13,115 bases of DNA, taken from assembly GCA_004151065.3 (NCBI GenBank), contig NWUY0300000861.1, forward strand, positions 64,813 through 77,927, given 5' to 3'. The notes under the pieces were generated by a model that was given only the letters and a program-made list of their open reading frames with translations, was not told the DNA's origin and made no database searches. A program made the position numbers and the translations under genes. This DNA comes from Larix sibirica (taxonomy: Eukaryota > Streptophyta > Pinopsida > Pinales > Pinaceae). Positions 1 through 8,905 of this stretch are shown here, piece after piece (positions within the stretch are counted from its first letter, which is position 1; every line of letters starts with the position of its first letter).

Positions 1-1075
1 GACCACCCCCAAATTTTAGGGAAATTCGGGGAGAATGGGGAGGACTTCTCTAAAATTATAAAAAGAAAATAAAATACCAAAGATAATAATTCATTTAATG
101 TATATTCCTGATTGTGCAATGTAAATACTAAATATATTGATTTATTTTCTAAGTAGTACCAAGTAAGGGATTGTAAAAAGTGAAAATAATGGAAAAACAT
201 AAAAAAAAGTCTCGGGGGCATGGGGGGGGACTGTTTCTCCAGGAGTCCCCACGTTCCCAGGGTGCAGGAAATGCAGGAAACGCGTCCCTGACCCTGCAGG
301 ACGCATCCCCATGGAACACTTCCATATATATATATAGTTGCCATGTTTGATAAGGTATGAGTCTTAAAAAATCGAATGCTAAAAATTCAGGAGCATACAT
401 CTTACTGATACAAAAGGCATGCAATTTCTCAAAAAGCATTTCATGTTTCTCTACAAATGAGCTGTGTTGAAGCTAACTTTATTTAAAGGGACATGTAGCA
501 TCCTGATCTTCCTTTTACTGTTTATGTGAAACCTCTACTTAACATACTCATTAAATAAACCCTTTTTCATTGTGGGATGATGAAGCATCCATATCTGAGC
601 AGTTTTATTGCCTATTGAAAGTTGAAACAGGCCAAACAAAATCACGTCCTCACCAAGTAAAGCCCGATAGTCTTTGAGCAATTGCTTCAAACCTTAGAGC
701 TGCTAGGAAGATCATGTTCTCTGCAGAATGCAGACAGTCTCTTCAGGCACAGTGACAATCTTAGGTGTGGGCCATAATTACCTGTCGAAAAAGGGACCGG
801 CAGGAGTCAAGAAGGGCACAGCAAGAATCAAGACAGTCTTGGGCGGTGTTTCGTTTTTACTTTTTTCGCTGTTTATAAATTTTATTTATGTTTTTTTTTG
901 TCTTTTAGTTTTCAGCTCACTTGAATTGTTCAGTGAATTGTAGACAGAAATTTTGGATTGATTTCCATTAGATACTGTCATCAAACCCATACTAAAATGA
1001 ATAATTCACCCAATTCAAGTTTTCCCTAATTTCCATACCAAAACCTGTGATTCGGGCAAACTTGGTAACTGGGAT
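1..1075. other. No gene recognised; GC-rich patch in AT-rich DNA
   Basis: I find no supportable gene in this stretch. Most of it is AT-rich, but about 205-310 is abruptly GC-rich, with G runs (the longest near 224-230), a short GCAGGAA direct repeat near 264-280 and a small inverted repeat (GGACT/AGTCC) near 228-250. The first 50 bases are also G/C-run rich, so both patches could be remnants of one unclassified repeat family. A (TA)n tract sits at 325-338 and a T-rich tract at 850-905. The open frames here (for example 149-439 minus and 728-943 plus) have no recognisable domain. Confidence 0.4.
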
Positions 1076-1528
1076 ATGTGTGTGTGTGTGAAAATGCATC
1101 TTATATTACATTACAATTTACAACAGAAAAGAGTACATCAAGTTGTTTACATCATTTGGCCAGGCCGCGATTATACAAAGTTCAAACTGCCCCTCTACAT
1201 CAGCAAGGAGTGCCAACCTATCCACCTCGGTACCAATCTCAAGGGAGTCATCCTTACTGAAAATGCTAATTCTGAGAGGGACCATTTAACCTGAAAATGC
1301 TCATGTGTGTGTGTGTAAAATTGTAAATGCATCTTATATTACATTACTCAACAGAAACGAGTACATCAAGTTGTTTGCATCATTTGGCCAGGCTGCGGTT
1401 ATACAAAGTTCAAACTGCCCCTCTACATCAGCAGAGTGCCAGCTTAACCACCTTGGTGTCAATCTCAAGGGAGCCTGCATCCTTACTGAAATGCTAATTT
1501 GGGAGGGACTTTAACCTGCAAATGCTCT
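1076..1528. repeat. Tandem duplication, two units of about 230 bp
   Basis: Two diverged head-to-tail copies lie at about 1076-1308 and 1309-1528. The shared word ATGCATCTTATATTACATTA starts at 1094 and again at 1327, a period of 233 bp. Later landmarks (CATCAAGTTGTTT, TTTGGCCAGGC, CAAACTGCCCCTCTACATCA, CAATCTCAAGGGAG, TTTAACCTG) follow in the same order in both copies, with small indels. Each unit is preceded by a (TG)n tract at 1077-1090 and 1305-1316. No third copy follows. Open frames in both units are unrelated to any family I recognise and are disrupted by the indels. The (TG)n boundaries suggest duplication through the microsatellite. Confidence 0.85.
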
Positions 1529-1817
1529 ACATGCTCTTATCTCACCCAAATGAAAAGACCAACCAAACCTGTTCAATATCGCATGCTGTCTCTTCTTCCA
1601 TAGCAAAGAGATACCAAATTATTTGCTTTATTTTTAAAAGGAGATGCTCGTGAGTAGTACCTAAGTTTACCTGATAGTAGCATAAACACACTTGATGGTT
1701 GTAAATATACTTTTAGCTATATAGCAAGAGTTCCAGATAGGTCCGAGAGGTCTCTTGCATATGCCACCACCTTTCTGTACTGAAATTACCAACCATCTAA
1801 ATAGGTGGTCCTTAAGG

Positions 1818-2288
1818 TCTTGCCTTGGTCCAGCAGAGAAAAACAAACCTTAGCAGTCTCCATTGGAGTTAAATTGTCTTAAGCGCTGTACATATGGGGT
1901 AATCAGCTAGAGAATGAGCTCATCAGTTTGAGCCCAAGCAGTTTTAACATGATCCAAGATTCCTTCACCAAGTTTAAATTCCTACGGTTACAGCTCAAGT
2001 TATGTCATCCATCCATGGCTAAAAGTGGTCCCTTTCCAATAAAAAGAGCTGAGTAAAGGGATGGCGGCATGGCCTAATCAATACTAACCCATTCCCTCCA
2101 CAATCCCAAAAGACATGCTTGACAGTCTTTGTTTTTGACAAAATGCACAACAGTAATTTTCAGACCTGAGAGATGAAATCAGTCTAGACTTTGGGGTTAA
2201 GCACCAACCCATCTGTACAGCGCTTAAGACAATTTAACTCCAATGGAGACTGCTAAGGTTTGTTTTTCTCTGCTGGACCAAGGCAAGA
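1818..2288. repeat. 81-bp inverted repeat, arms 1818-1898 and 2208-2288
   Basis: The arms are exact reverse complements over 81 bp except for one mismatch (1893 against 2213). I checked them base by base. They are separated by 309 bp that hold the first copy of the 299-bp direct repeat. The sequence belongs to the 3' part of the LINE remnant. The right arm is in the opposite orientation to its parent, so this is a duplicated-and-inverted segment and not terminal repeats of a transposon: no flanking target duplication or transposase is present. Confidence 0.95.
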
Positions 2289-2586
2289 GAATGAGCTCAT
2301 CAGTTTGAGCCCAAGCAGTTTTGACATGATCCAAGATTCCTTCACCAAGTTTAAATTCCTATGGTTACAGCTCAAGTTATGTCATCCATCCATGGCTAAG
2401 AGTGGTCCCTTTCCAATAAAAAGAGCTGAGTAAAGGGATGGCGGCATGGCCTAATCAATACTAACCCATTCCCTCCACAATCCCAAAAGGCATGCTTGAC
2501 AGTCTTTGTTTTTGACAAAATGCACAACAGTAATTTTCAGACCTGAGAGATGAAATCAGTCTAGACTTTGGGGTTAAGCACCAACC
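1911..2586. repeat. 299-bp direct repeat, copies 1911-2209 and 2288-2586
   Basis: The two copies are in the same orientation at a constant offset of 377 bp with no indels. I count four differences, all transitions (near 1945, 1984, 2031 and 2112 in the first copy), giving about 98.7 percent identity. Each copy holds the LINE zinc-finger-like region on the minus strand. Copy 2 joins the natural upstream LINE sequence at 2587, while copy 1 joins the natural downstream sequence at 1910, so the pair arose by duplication within the LINE. The 81-bp inverted arm occupies the junction between them, overlapping each copy by one to two bases. Confidence 0.95.
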
Positions 2587-4010
2587 ATTAAAGCACCCTA
2601 TTCTTAGAAGAAGAGAGATATTTCCATATATTTTGATATCTCCTATTCCAGCTGCTTTTATAGCCCTTTTGTCCTGTAATGCATGATGGGTTTCTCATTG
2701 GACCACAACCAATCCTACGAAATTGGTACATGAACATCCAAGCTCATTTTGAAGAAACCGGAATCTAGAATAACTTGCAGATTTCAATAAAGGTTTCCTT
2801 GTCATTAGGCTCCAGTCCTCAAACATAGTTAAAAGTTCTCTGGTCAACCACCCACCTTTATTGTATAGCAAGCCTCCCGAAAAGTTGAACCCCTTCTTGG
2901 CTAATCTCTTACCTGTAAAAAAAAGGTATAAGTCAATCTATCCCCTCTCTGAAGAAAAGGTCCATATGGATCTCACTGAAAAATGCCATTTTCTCCTTGG
3001 ATCACCAAAACCCAATTTGATTCCTTGGAGACTTACCAAACCTTCTAGATCCTCTCAAGGGCACTTGATTCTAAAATTCTAAAAAGCATTGACTCTGCCA
3101 ATTACATCATAGATCCTAAAAGGACCTTTTATGTCATCTTTTATTGATAGCATTTTATATTCAATGAAAAACCAAAATCTACCCAGAAGCCTTTCTTTTC
3201 AAACCCCTGGCACCTCTTTTAGCTGCCAACACTCTTCCTTGGGCTCAAATAACAGTCGATTCAAGCACTCTGGGCTCCCTGCACATCATACAAATATCCC
3301 ATGAAACTAACAGGATCTCCCTTCCCCTCTCTATTTCTCCCAAAAAAACCATTTGAGAAGCATTTCTGATTTCCTATGAGAGGAAAGAACAGAAAACCTG
3401 ACCAGGTGCAAAGTGCTATCTGCTATAGTAATCCTACCTGCAAGTGGAATATCTTGAACAAACCATCTCTGAGGTTTGTTATCAATTTGTTCAACACCCA
3501 GATCCATAGATCTTCTGAAGAAACATAAATTCCAAAGTGAAAACCTAGGCACCTTATAATCTATCATAGTTGAGTAATCTTATACTTTTTAGCAAACCAA
3601 TCTAGAAATCCTCTTTTTCAATAAGGAGAGCCTCTGCCTTTACTTCAAATACTACAGCTCCTATTGCTTGAGCAAAGATGTCCAAACACCACAATGTACC
3701 CTCTATGAACATCTGCAAAATAAGCATTATGTAACTAAACACCATCAGGAAGGAGGATTCGTCTAATCTGCCCTTGCACACAAAATGGCATTAAGAAGAT
3801 AACCCAAAGGATCTGCAGCAATAACATATAGATAGGGAGTTAGAGGGCACCCTTGGAAGCTCCTCCAAAAGGCTACCATTATCACAAATTATGGTTGAGG
3901 TATTCAAGTAGAGCATGCTACTCCCAAGTAAAAGACCTCCAAAATCCCAGTCTCCAGCCAAGAGAGCATATCTAGTACGAAATCCCATTCAATCTGCCGT
4001 AGGTTTTATC

Positions 4011-5261
4011 ATTCTCAATTTAAAAGAATATTGTCTAGTATGAGTATGCCTAGGTTGTTATAAGCTTGTATAATATGGATATGCCTTGTTACAACCTCTG
4101 GTTATGATTTATCCTACACATATCGAACAATTCTTTCAGATTTAGATTTAAAATTTTAATCCTGTTACACATAAGAGACATTAATCCATATGATCACTGA
4201 TCAGTGCTTCTTAAAGTGGTATCTGCTGTGGTCTCCAAAAAAGAAACCTGAAGGGCATTGCACTCACAAGTATTCCACCGAGAATACGTTGGGAGGTCTT
4301 TTTGTCCTTTCTTTTTATATACGTTTGCTGAACACATCAGACAGATTGAAACAACTAGGAAACAACCTGATCCCAAACATTTCCATTTTGGGGAAATGGC
4401 TGAGTGAATATCCTGGGGCATTTCAAAAATGGGCATATATAGGAGCAAAAGAACTCTGATGCATATTGCATGCAGAAATAAATATTACAAGCAATGCATC
4501 TCAGATAGTTTCCACGGCGAACTTCCTAAAGTCAATGGAAAGTGTGAAACATTGTATTATCGCAGACAGTCCTCTGATTTAACATGGGTGATACTTTTCA
4601 TCCCTTCAGTCTAGCTACCTGTTATGAATTCTGTGCAATCCCTATGTCTAAATCAAATTAAACTCTTTGACACTTTTACAGTATGAATACTGTCAACTCT
4701 ACCATTGTGAACTATTTGTTGCAACTAAGTTTACAGAGTATGTTTATTTGATGGTAATGTCAATGACAACTATTCTCTATATTCTACATCCTGGAGCAGA
4801 TATTTTATGTCCATCCATCTTATGATAAGGACAGTTCCTCAACATCCTGTGATCCTGGATCAGAATGGAACATAGCTTGTTCACTGTAGAAATAAACCAT
4901 TTTAGCATAAAATCATCAAAAAATTGCAGACAAGGACAGCAAAAAAAGGACACCTAAAAAATCAAAGCTATGAATCCTAAATAAGAACTCAGTCCAATAA
5001 TACATATAACACAATCATCAATGAAAAAAAAAAGAGTCAAGCCCTTTTCAAAAGTGACATACAACCCCTAATCAAAAGTGGAATACAATAACTAAGGTAT
5101 TTTACAAAGTGAACCAAGTCACTCATAGCAATTCAATATGCAGCTCTACGTCTTGGTAGTTCTCATACATGGAATAATTTCATAAGCCTCATTAAATGCT
5201 GGGATTGAATAACTTTAAAGCCCTCAATTAAGAAAACAAGGAAATGGGTGTTTGAAATTAC
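4011..5261. other. No gene recognised; probable PRL1 intron sequence
   Basis: This stretch lies directly downstream, in minus-strand sense, of the splice donor at 5261 of the last visible PRL1 exon, so it should be intron if the gene continues. I looked on the minus strand for the next exon, which should begin with DPQ and continue to GSHDSTIKFWDL, and did not find it. Overlapping open frames at 4190-4459 plus and 4194-4448 minus have no recognisable domain. There is a short poly-A run near 5023-5033. Nothing else is supportable. Confidence 0.4.
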
Positions 5262-5955
5262 TATTGCTTGGGTAAAAACTGAACACACGGTGTTCTCATG
5301 GCCAGAGAGTGCAAATATTTGAGCTTTGGTGCGAATATCCCATACCTGAGAAAAAATAAAGAGTTAATAATACCTTTTCCATCAACCCATAGATGCAAAT
5401 ATTTTATAAATATGAAGAGCCATGGTTCCTTAGAAACAATTATTCCCACAATATAAACAATAGCTGATACATACTCGGCAGACAGAATCACGGCCACCAG
5501 TACAGAGAATATCCAATGTTGGATGAAGTGCCAAGCAGTAAACTCCACTTAGATGCCCATGGTAAGAGCGAATTGCCTGCATTATTGAAATAAATTATTA
5601 GTAAGATATCCGGTGTAGCTAGTAATGTCAAAATGGACAAGACTAGATGATAACTCAGCATACATAAAAATTCTTTGATATGAATCCAAACCTTGTTATA
5701 CTCGAGGTCCCAGCATTTGACCTGCTTATCGTCACCAGCAGAAAACAGGTACGGATGTCGAGAACTTACAGCCAAACCTGAGACAGAAAAATTAACAATC
5801 AAGGCAAAAAAAGCCAAACACTTAAAAGTGCATTAAAAGCTAAAACTGCCAATCCGACAGAAAACAAACAGCACAGGTTTTAGCAATTAACCTCGTATCT
5901 GCTCAATATGCCCTGTCAAGGTTAGCTTGAGTTTTCCTGTGGCTACTTCCCAAAT
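5262..5955 (-). CDS. PRL1: PRL1/PLRG1-type WD40 protein, four internal exons (partial)
   Basis: Four exons on the minus strand at 5955-5892, 5777-5692, 5576-5475 and 5345-5262 join without a frame break into 112 codons. They read [20 protein letters not shown], then [20 protein letters not shown], then [20 protein letters not shown], then [20 protein letters not shown] and onwards. Every intron begins GT and ends AG, with phases 1, 0 and 0. The peptide covers the end of WD repeat 1, repeats 2 and 3, and the start of repeat 4 of the seven-bladed propeller. VWDIR is a WDxR (DWD-box) motif, used by DDB1-CUL4 substrate receptors. Known role: PRL1 is a nuclear component of the Prp19/NTC (MAC) complex in splicing and has been linked to CUL4-DDB1 ligases and sugar/stress responses. 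The exons before TIK and after the donor at 5261 are not in the window. The clean frames and splice sites argue for a live gene with very long introns or a recent fragment. Confidence 0.92.
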
Positions 5956-6245
5956 CTGCATGAATCCATTCAAGAATAAAAAAGCTTCACAAAAAAATAC
6001 GAGGGCAAACTGAAATTACAAATGTATACCACTCTACATCAAGCAAATGAATCTATACTTTCTGTAAACAACTATTCATTCTATTAATACAGACATTTTT
6101 TAAAAAGAGTAATGTCTCGGGAAATGCATCATATATCATTTCTCCCATAGTACTACATGCAACTAGACAAACTTGAGACAAATAAACATCAACCAGTAAA
6201 ATTCAGTTCATTATAAATATGCATATCTATGTTCTTAATAAATAT
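5956..6245. other. Probable intron flank upstream of PRL1 exon
   Basis: This AT-rich DNA lies immediately before the acceptor TGCAG of the PRL1 exon that starts at 5955 on the minus strand. No exon encoding the expected preceding WD40 sequence (ending TGSADRTIK) is visible. It ends at the apparent insertion site of the plus-strand retroelement at 6246. Confidence 0.45.
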
Positions 6246-6624
6246 ACTGAAATTCAGGGCTGTCAGGTGTGGGGGGGTGCTCTTCGACCCCGGAGGAAAA
6301 ATAGAATATACATATGCCTGGGGATTGGGTTTGCCATCAAATAATCAAGCCGAGGCTATGGCACTCTGGCAAGGTCTGAAACAAGTTCAAAGTCGGAAAA
6401 TAAAACATCTAATAGTGGTTGGGGACTCAATGATTATAATTCGACATTTGGCCCTTAAATTGATTTCGAAAGAAGGATTTCTTTGCCAGATACTATGGCA
6501 AATACAACAGTGTATATCTGAATTTGAAGAGGTGCAAGTTTTCCATGTTTTACGTGATTTAAACAAGCAAACTGATCAACAGGCCAACCATGCATGCAAT
6601 CTCGAGACAGAACATTGGAGTTAA
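6229..6624 (+). pseudogene. RNase H-like (RVT_3 type) domain fragment of a retroelement
   Basis: The open frame encodes 131 residues, of which about residues 9-125 match plant RNase H-like domains of retrotransposons: CGGVLFDPGGKIE (residues 14-26), SNNQAEAMALWQGL (37-50), LIVVGDSMIII (61-71) and HVLRDLNKQTDQQAN (106-120). Three of the four acidic catalytic positions are recognisable: Glu42, Asp66 and Asp116. The first Asp, expected in a DGA strand just before the GGV motif, is absent because the domain is cut at its N terminus near 6255. The first eight or nine codons are flanking sequence, so the ATG at 6229 is not a native start. The role would be removal of the RNA strand in element cDNA synthesis; this copy should be inactive. 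Confidence 0.8.
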
Positions 6625-6724
6625 ACGGCGGGGAGATATGTTATTCCATCATCCCCTAGCCAAGCCTTCAAGAAATTTGAGCTATGATCTACTAAGTGAA
6701 AGTCTTAAAAATATTTAATTATCC

Positions 6725-7573
6725 ATGGAACATCAGTTCACACTCATGTGGCGGTATCACTTCAGCAATTGGCAGGATAAAATCATGCAAGAACTTGCAT
6801 TTAAGATCGAAAACTATGATGGATTGAGTGAATTATGTGTGACAAGTCCACGAGTTGGTCTGCATGTGGAAACAATTGGGATGTAATAGATGCATTGCGT
6901 ATTCTGTCCCTCATAACAGAGTTGATTAATGACAAGCAGGTCTTGGGGGACTGCGTCATTCTTGGGTTTATTTGGAGGACAGCCTCATTAGCAGTGAAGC
7001 AGTCACTCAAATTGAAATATAGTGGAGGAAGAACTACTGGACCGGTTCAAAAACTGTAGACAATATTTTGCAAATTGAGGATCTGGAGGGGAATTGGAGG
7101 AGGAAGGTTATCATTCCTTTGGGATTTCTATTTCGTCTTCCAGGCAATTCGGGATGTTTGGATATCAAATTTAGGCGATCAAGGAGACAATTATCTATTG
7201 GATATCCATTTCCCTGGGTTGAGGTTCGTTCAGCACAAGAGGATAACCAGTTCAGCAGGGAACTCGTTATTGCGACAGCTTATTGGGGATGTGAAAGAAC
7301 TCAAGAATGGGTGGCTATTTGAAGCGGTGAGGTTCATCGAAGGCAGAAAAAGCTCTCTATAATTTGAAGGTATGCACTCTGGGTATAAAAGCAGTTCATT
7401 TGTCTGGTTTTCTGAAAAGAGGAATCGCAGTTTTGCCATCGTCAAATTTGTCTACATTTCAAGCAGAAAAAGTTATTATTTCAGAATTAAGAACTTCCGT
7501 AGTTCAACAACTCCCCTGCTGCATACAGTTAGATAGACAAGAAGGGTATTGTTATCTTAGGAATTGGAAGTAG
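6725..7573 (+). pseudogene. Decayed unrecognised ORF(s) downstream of RNase H
   Basis: Coding-like text passes through several plus-strand frames, each closed by frameshift. ATG 6725 opens MEHQFTLMWRYHFSNWQDKI and runs to a stop at 6884. The frame at about 6870-7059 gives ALRILSLITELINDKQVLGD and then LGFIWR. One frame around 7060-7140 gives QIEDLEGNWRRKVIIPLGF, another gives LLDIHFPGLRFVQHKR and LIGDVKELKNGW up to 7362, and the last runs 7364-7573. Residue composition is protein-like across the joins, so I read this as one ancestral ORF of roughly 280 residues broken by indels. I do not recognise the family. Its position between RNase H and a coiled-coil segment suggests it belongs to the same element. 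Confidence 0.45.
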
Positions 7574-7611
7574 GGTTAGGAGGAATCGATCCATGATGGA
7601 GAACTCTGATG

Positions 7612-8095
7612 AGAAAAGGGAACTCATTATCAGGAGAATTGATAGTTTGAATGATCAAGTGCCAGAAGTAGTAACTCGATCCCTAAGGTAGAAACTTGGA
7701 GACTATTTTTGTCAGAAACTTACTAATCTCAGAGATACAATTTGAGATGCTGAGTGCAAAGGTGAACAAATTGACAACTAAGCTCATCATGGCAGAAATT
7801 GATATTGAATATCTCAAAAGGTAAAAATATTGAGCAAGAGGAGCAAATTCGGGCATTACAGCAAAAATTGAACTATCAGGAATGGGGAGAATTTACAGGA
7901 TTCAAAGATGAACTGAAATTTCCAGCTTCTGAAGGCTCGGGTAGCTCAACTGGTGGCTCTCAGAAAATGGCAGGAAATAAAAATATGGTGGATCGGGCCT
8001 GCACTGAAATACATAGTCAGACACACCTCCAGCTGCAGAGAAGATGGCAGAAGGCCTGTAGTGGCCAGGAACTCGTTTTGCAAAAAGTTTTGTAA
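7612..8095 (+). pseudogene. Decayed ORF with coiled-coil and Gly/Ser-rich segments
   Basis: Reading across frameshifts on the plus strand, I see ELIIRRIDSLNDQVPEVVTR near 7622, then an ATG at 7747 opening MLSAKVNKLTTKLIMAEIDI, then the open frame 7799-8095 with KGKNIEQEEQIRALQQKLNY followed by SEGSGSSTGGSQKMAG and a stop at 8093. Heptad-like spacing of Leu/Ile with many Glu and Lys indicates a coiled coil of about 60 residues, followed by a flexible Gly/Ser linker. Such an arrangement is common in nucleic-acid-binding Gag or ORF1-type proteins, but I see no zinc knuckle or RRM, so the function is not assigned. Confidence 0.4.
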
Positions 8096-8257
8096 TGCGA
8101 TTTATTTGTTCTTTTCTTGTTGGACAGTTCTGTTGGATATACTTAAGCAAATTAGACATTAAAAATAGAAGGATAGCAGCCCCCAACTGGTGGGAAACCA
8201 GAATTTTGGTTTTTTGTAAAGATCTTTGTAGAACTTCTCTTCTGAAACATGCTGCTG

Positions 8258-8265
8258 TATATATA
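8258..8265 (+). promoter_or_regulatory. TATA-like box in 3' part of the retroelement block
   Basis: TATATATA followed by GGCTGCCC lies 160 bases after the last decayed ORF and about 60 bases before the (TA)n tract. In LTR elements a TATA box like this marks the U3/R border. No second copy of the surrounding sequence (a second LTR) is in the window, so this is only a motif match. Confidence 0.2.
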
Positions 8266-8323
8266 GGCTGCCCGGTCAAGCCCCAACCCTTTTTTTATTT
8301 AATACAAAAAGTAACCGTTCTTG

Positions 8324-8352
8324 TATATATATATATATATACACACACACAC
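8324..8352. repeat. Compound microsatellite (TA)n(CA)n
   Basis: About nine TA units run into about six CA units. The tract ends exactly at the candidate target duplication ACTGAAATT at 8351, so it may be the expanded tail of the inserted retroelement. Confidence 0.9.
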
Positions 8353-8472
8353 TGAAATTTTAATAAATTGAATGACTTGGAAAATTTATCAGTTATATCA
8401 AGAAGATCCGCTCCATCTGCTGCTAGTGGAGCTCATGCTCCATTTAACCCTGTTTTAGCAAGACAACAAGCC

Positions 8473-8495
8473 NCCACTAGGCTAACCCCCCCCCC
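8473..8495. other. Undetermined base and poly-C run
   Basis: One base at 8473 is unresolved (n), and a run of ten C lies at 8486-8495. Together they mark a position where sequencing or assembly was difficult. It coincides with the point where the LINE endonuclease homology stops. Confidence 0.9.
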
Positions 8496-8905
8496 GCCAC
8501 ATGGGAGACATGTGAAGTGGCCGGAAGCTAGGAAACGGGAGAGACCATTGAGGATTAGAAGCTAGTGAGATTCCCCGAGTCCCCAGAGGTGTCTTCCATA
8601 AGCTGTAATAGGTCCTAACATATCATCAGAGATGCGGTGAAGTCCCACTGAATCCGGATCAATCTCTTGGGTACAGAATGCATCATCGGCACAGTCATGA
8701 AGAGGGATCTGGATATTTCTGGTGTGGGCATTGAAGTCCCCCAAGAGGATGACTTCTCCAGCCGCTGAATACTGAATGATGTCAGAATACAAATCCAGGT
8801 AGGGGTCCCCATCTGGATCGCTGTGAATAGCAAACTAGGATGAAGCTGGAGGGAAATAGCACACTGCTATGTATATGTCTCTGGCTAACAGCTAAAATTG
8901 CCAGA
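8496..8905 (-). pseudogene. LINE endonuclease (EEP/APE-type) fragment
   Basis: On the minus strand one frame gives, in order, ARDIYIAVCYFPPASS, a TAG stop at 8837-8835, FAIHSDPDGDPYLDLYSDII, then AAGEVILLGDFNAHT, then DPDSVGLHR and LGPITAYGRHLWGLGES, a TAG stop at 8564-8562, and LLILNGLSRF to FTCLPCGGG. GDFN is the catalytic Asp-x-Asn motif of exonuclease-endonuclease-phosphatase domains, and the segment matches the middle and C-terminal part of plant LINE endonucleases, which nick the target DNA for priming. The final SVVDYVL and Ser-Asp-His parts are lost at the poly-C run. Two in-frame stops make it dead. The fragment keeps endonuclease but lacks RT, the reverse of usual 5' truncation. It cannot be the missing front of the 1740-4010 LINE as one insertion, because intact PRL1 exons lie between. 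Confidence 0.88.

Larger units (their letters stand above)
1740..4010 (-). pseudogene. LINE reverse transcriptase remnant (C-terminal half)
   Basis: This is a decayed non-LTR retrotransposon ORF2 read on the minus strand, with several frameshifts and stops. From high to low coordinate I see: IEWDFVLDML near 3985, resembling the RT segment just after the first catalytic Asp; a clear fingers/palm motif SFQGCPLTPYLYVIAADPLG at about 3860-3800; a segment IGAVVFEVKAEALL near 3660 that follows the catalytic box in this family; the connection region with LAGRITI near 3450; and a zinc-finger-RVT-like TVKHVFWDC near 2110. The F/Y-A-D-D catalytic box is not intact: the nearest sequence is FADV near 3710, in another frame. 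Endonuclease and the N-terminal RT are missing, consistent with 5' truncation. The 3' limit near 1740 is approximate, and no clear poly-A tail was found. The part below 2590 is rearranged. Confidence 0.85.
6246..8359 (+). mobile_element. Putative 5'-truncated retroelement insertion with 9-bp target duplication
   Basis: The same 9-mer, ACTGAAATT, occurs at 6246-6254 and 8351-8359. It flanks a plus-strand block that starts abruptly inside an RNase H-like domain and ends in a (TA)n(CA)n tract. This layout (5' truncation inside the polymerase ORF, simple-sequence tail, short target duplication) fits LINE-type retrotransposition. The block holds the RNase H fragment, a series of decayed unrecognised ORFs, and a TATATATA motif. 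The long coding-like region after RNase H is unusual for a LINE, so the block may be composite. The TSD was chosen after seeing the ends and could be chance; the element identity is inference. Confidence 0.5.

Noticed and set aside
149-439. 96-residue minus-strand open frame over the GC-rich patch
   Set aside because: Composition changes abruptly at the GC patch, residues are low-complexity Pro/Cys-rich there, and no domain is visible; probably chance coding in a repeat.
1818-2586. Terminal inverted repeats of a DNA transposon
   Set aside because: The arms enclose LINE sequence only, continue into other LINE sequence, have no target duplication and no transposase. A duplication-inversion explains them fully.
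4190-4459. 89-residue plus-strand open frame, with an 84-residue frame on the opposite strand
   Set aside because: No recognisable domain or signal; overlapping long frames on both strands are a common effect of base composition. It sits in probable intron.
7902-8279. 125-residue minus-strand open frame
   Set aside because: It is antisense to the coiled-coil ORF and the 3' region of the plus-strand element; no domain, and the plus-strand reading has better protein character.
1740-8905. The endonuclease fragment and the RT fragment as two halves of one LINE copy on the minus strand
   Set aside because: Order and strand would fit, but intact PRL1 exons, probable intron and a plus-strand element lie between, which would require a later insertion of host gene exons into the LINE.
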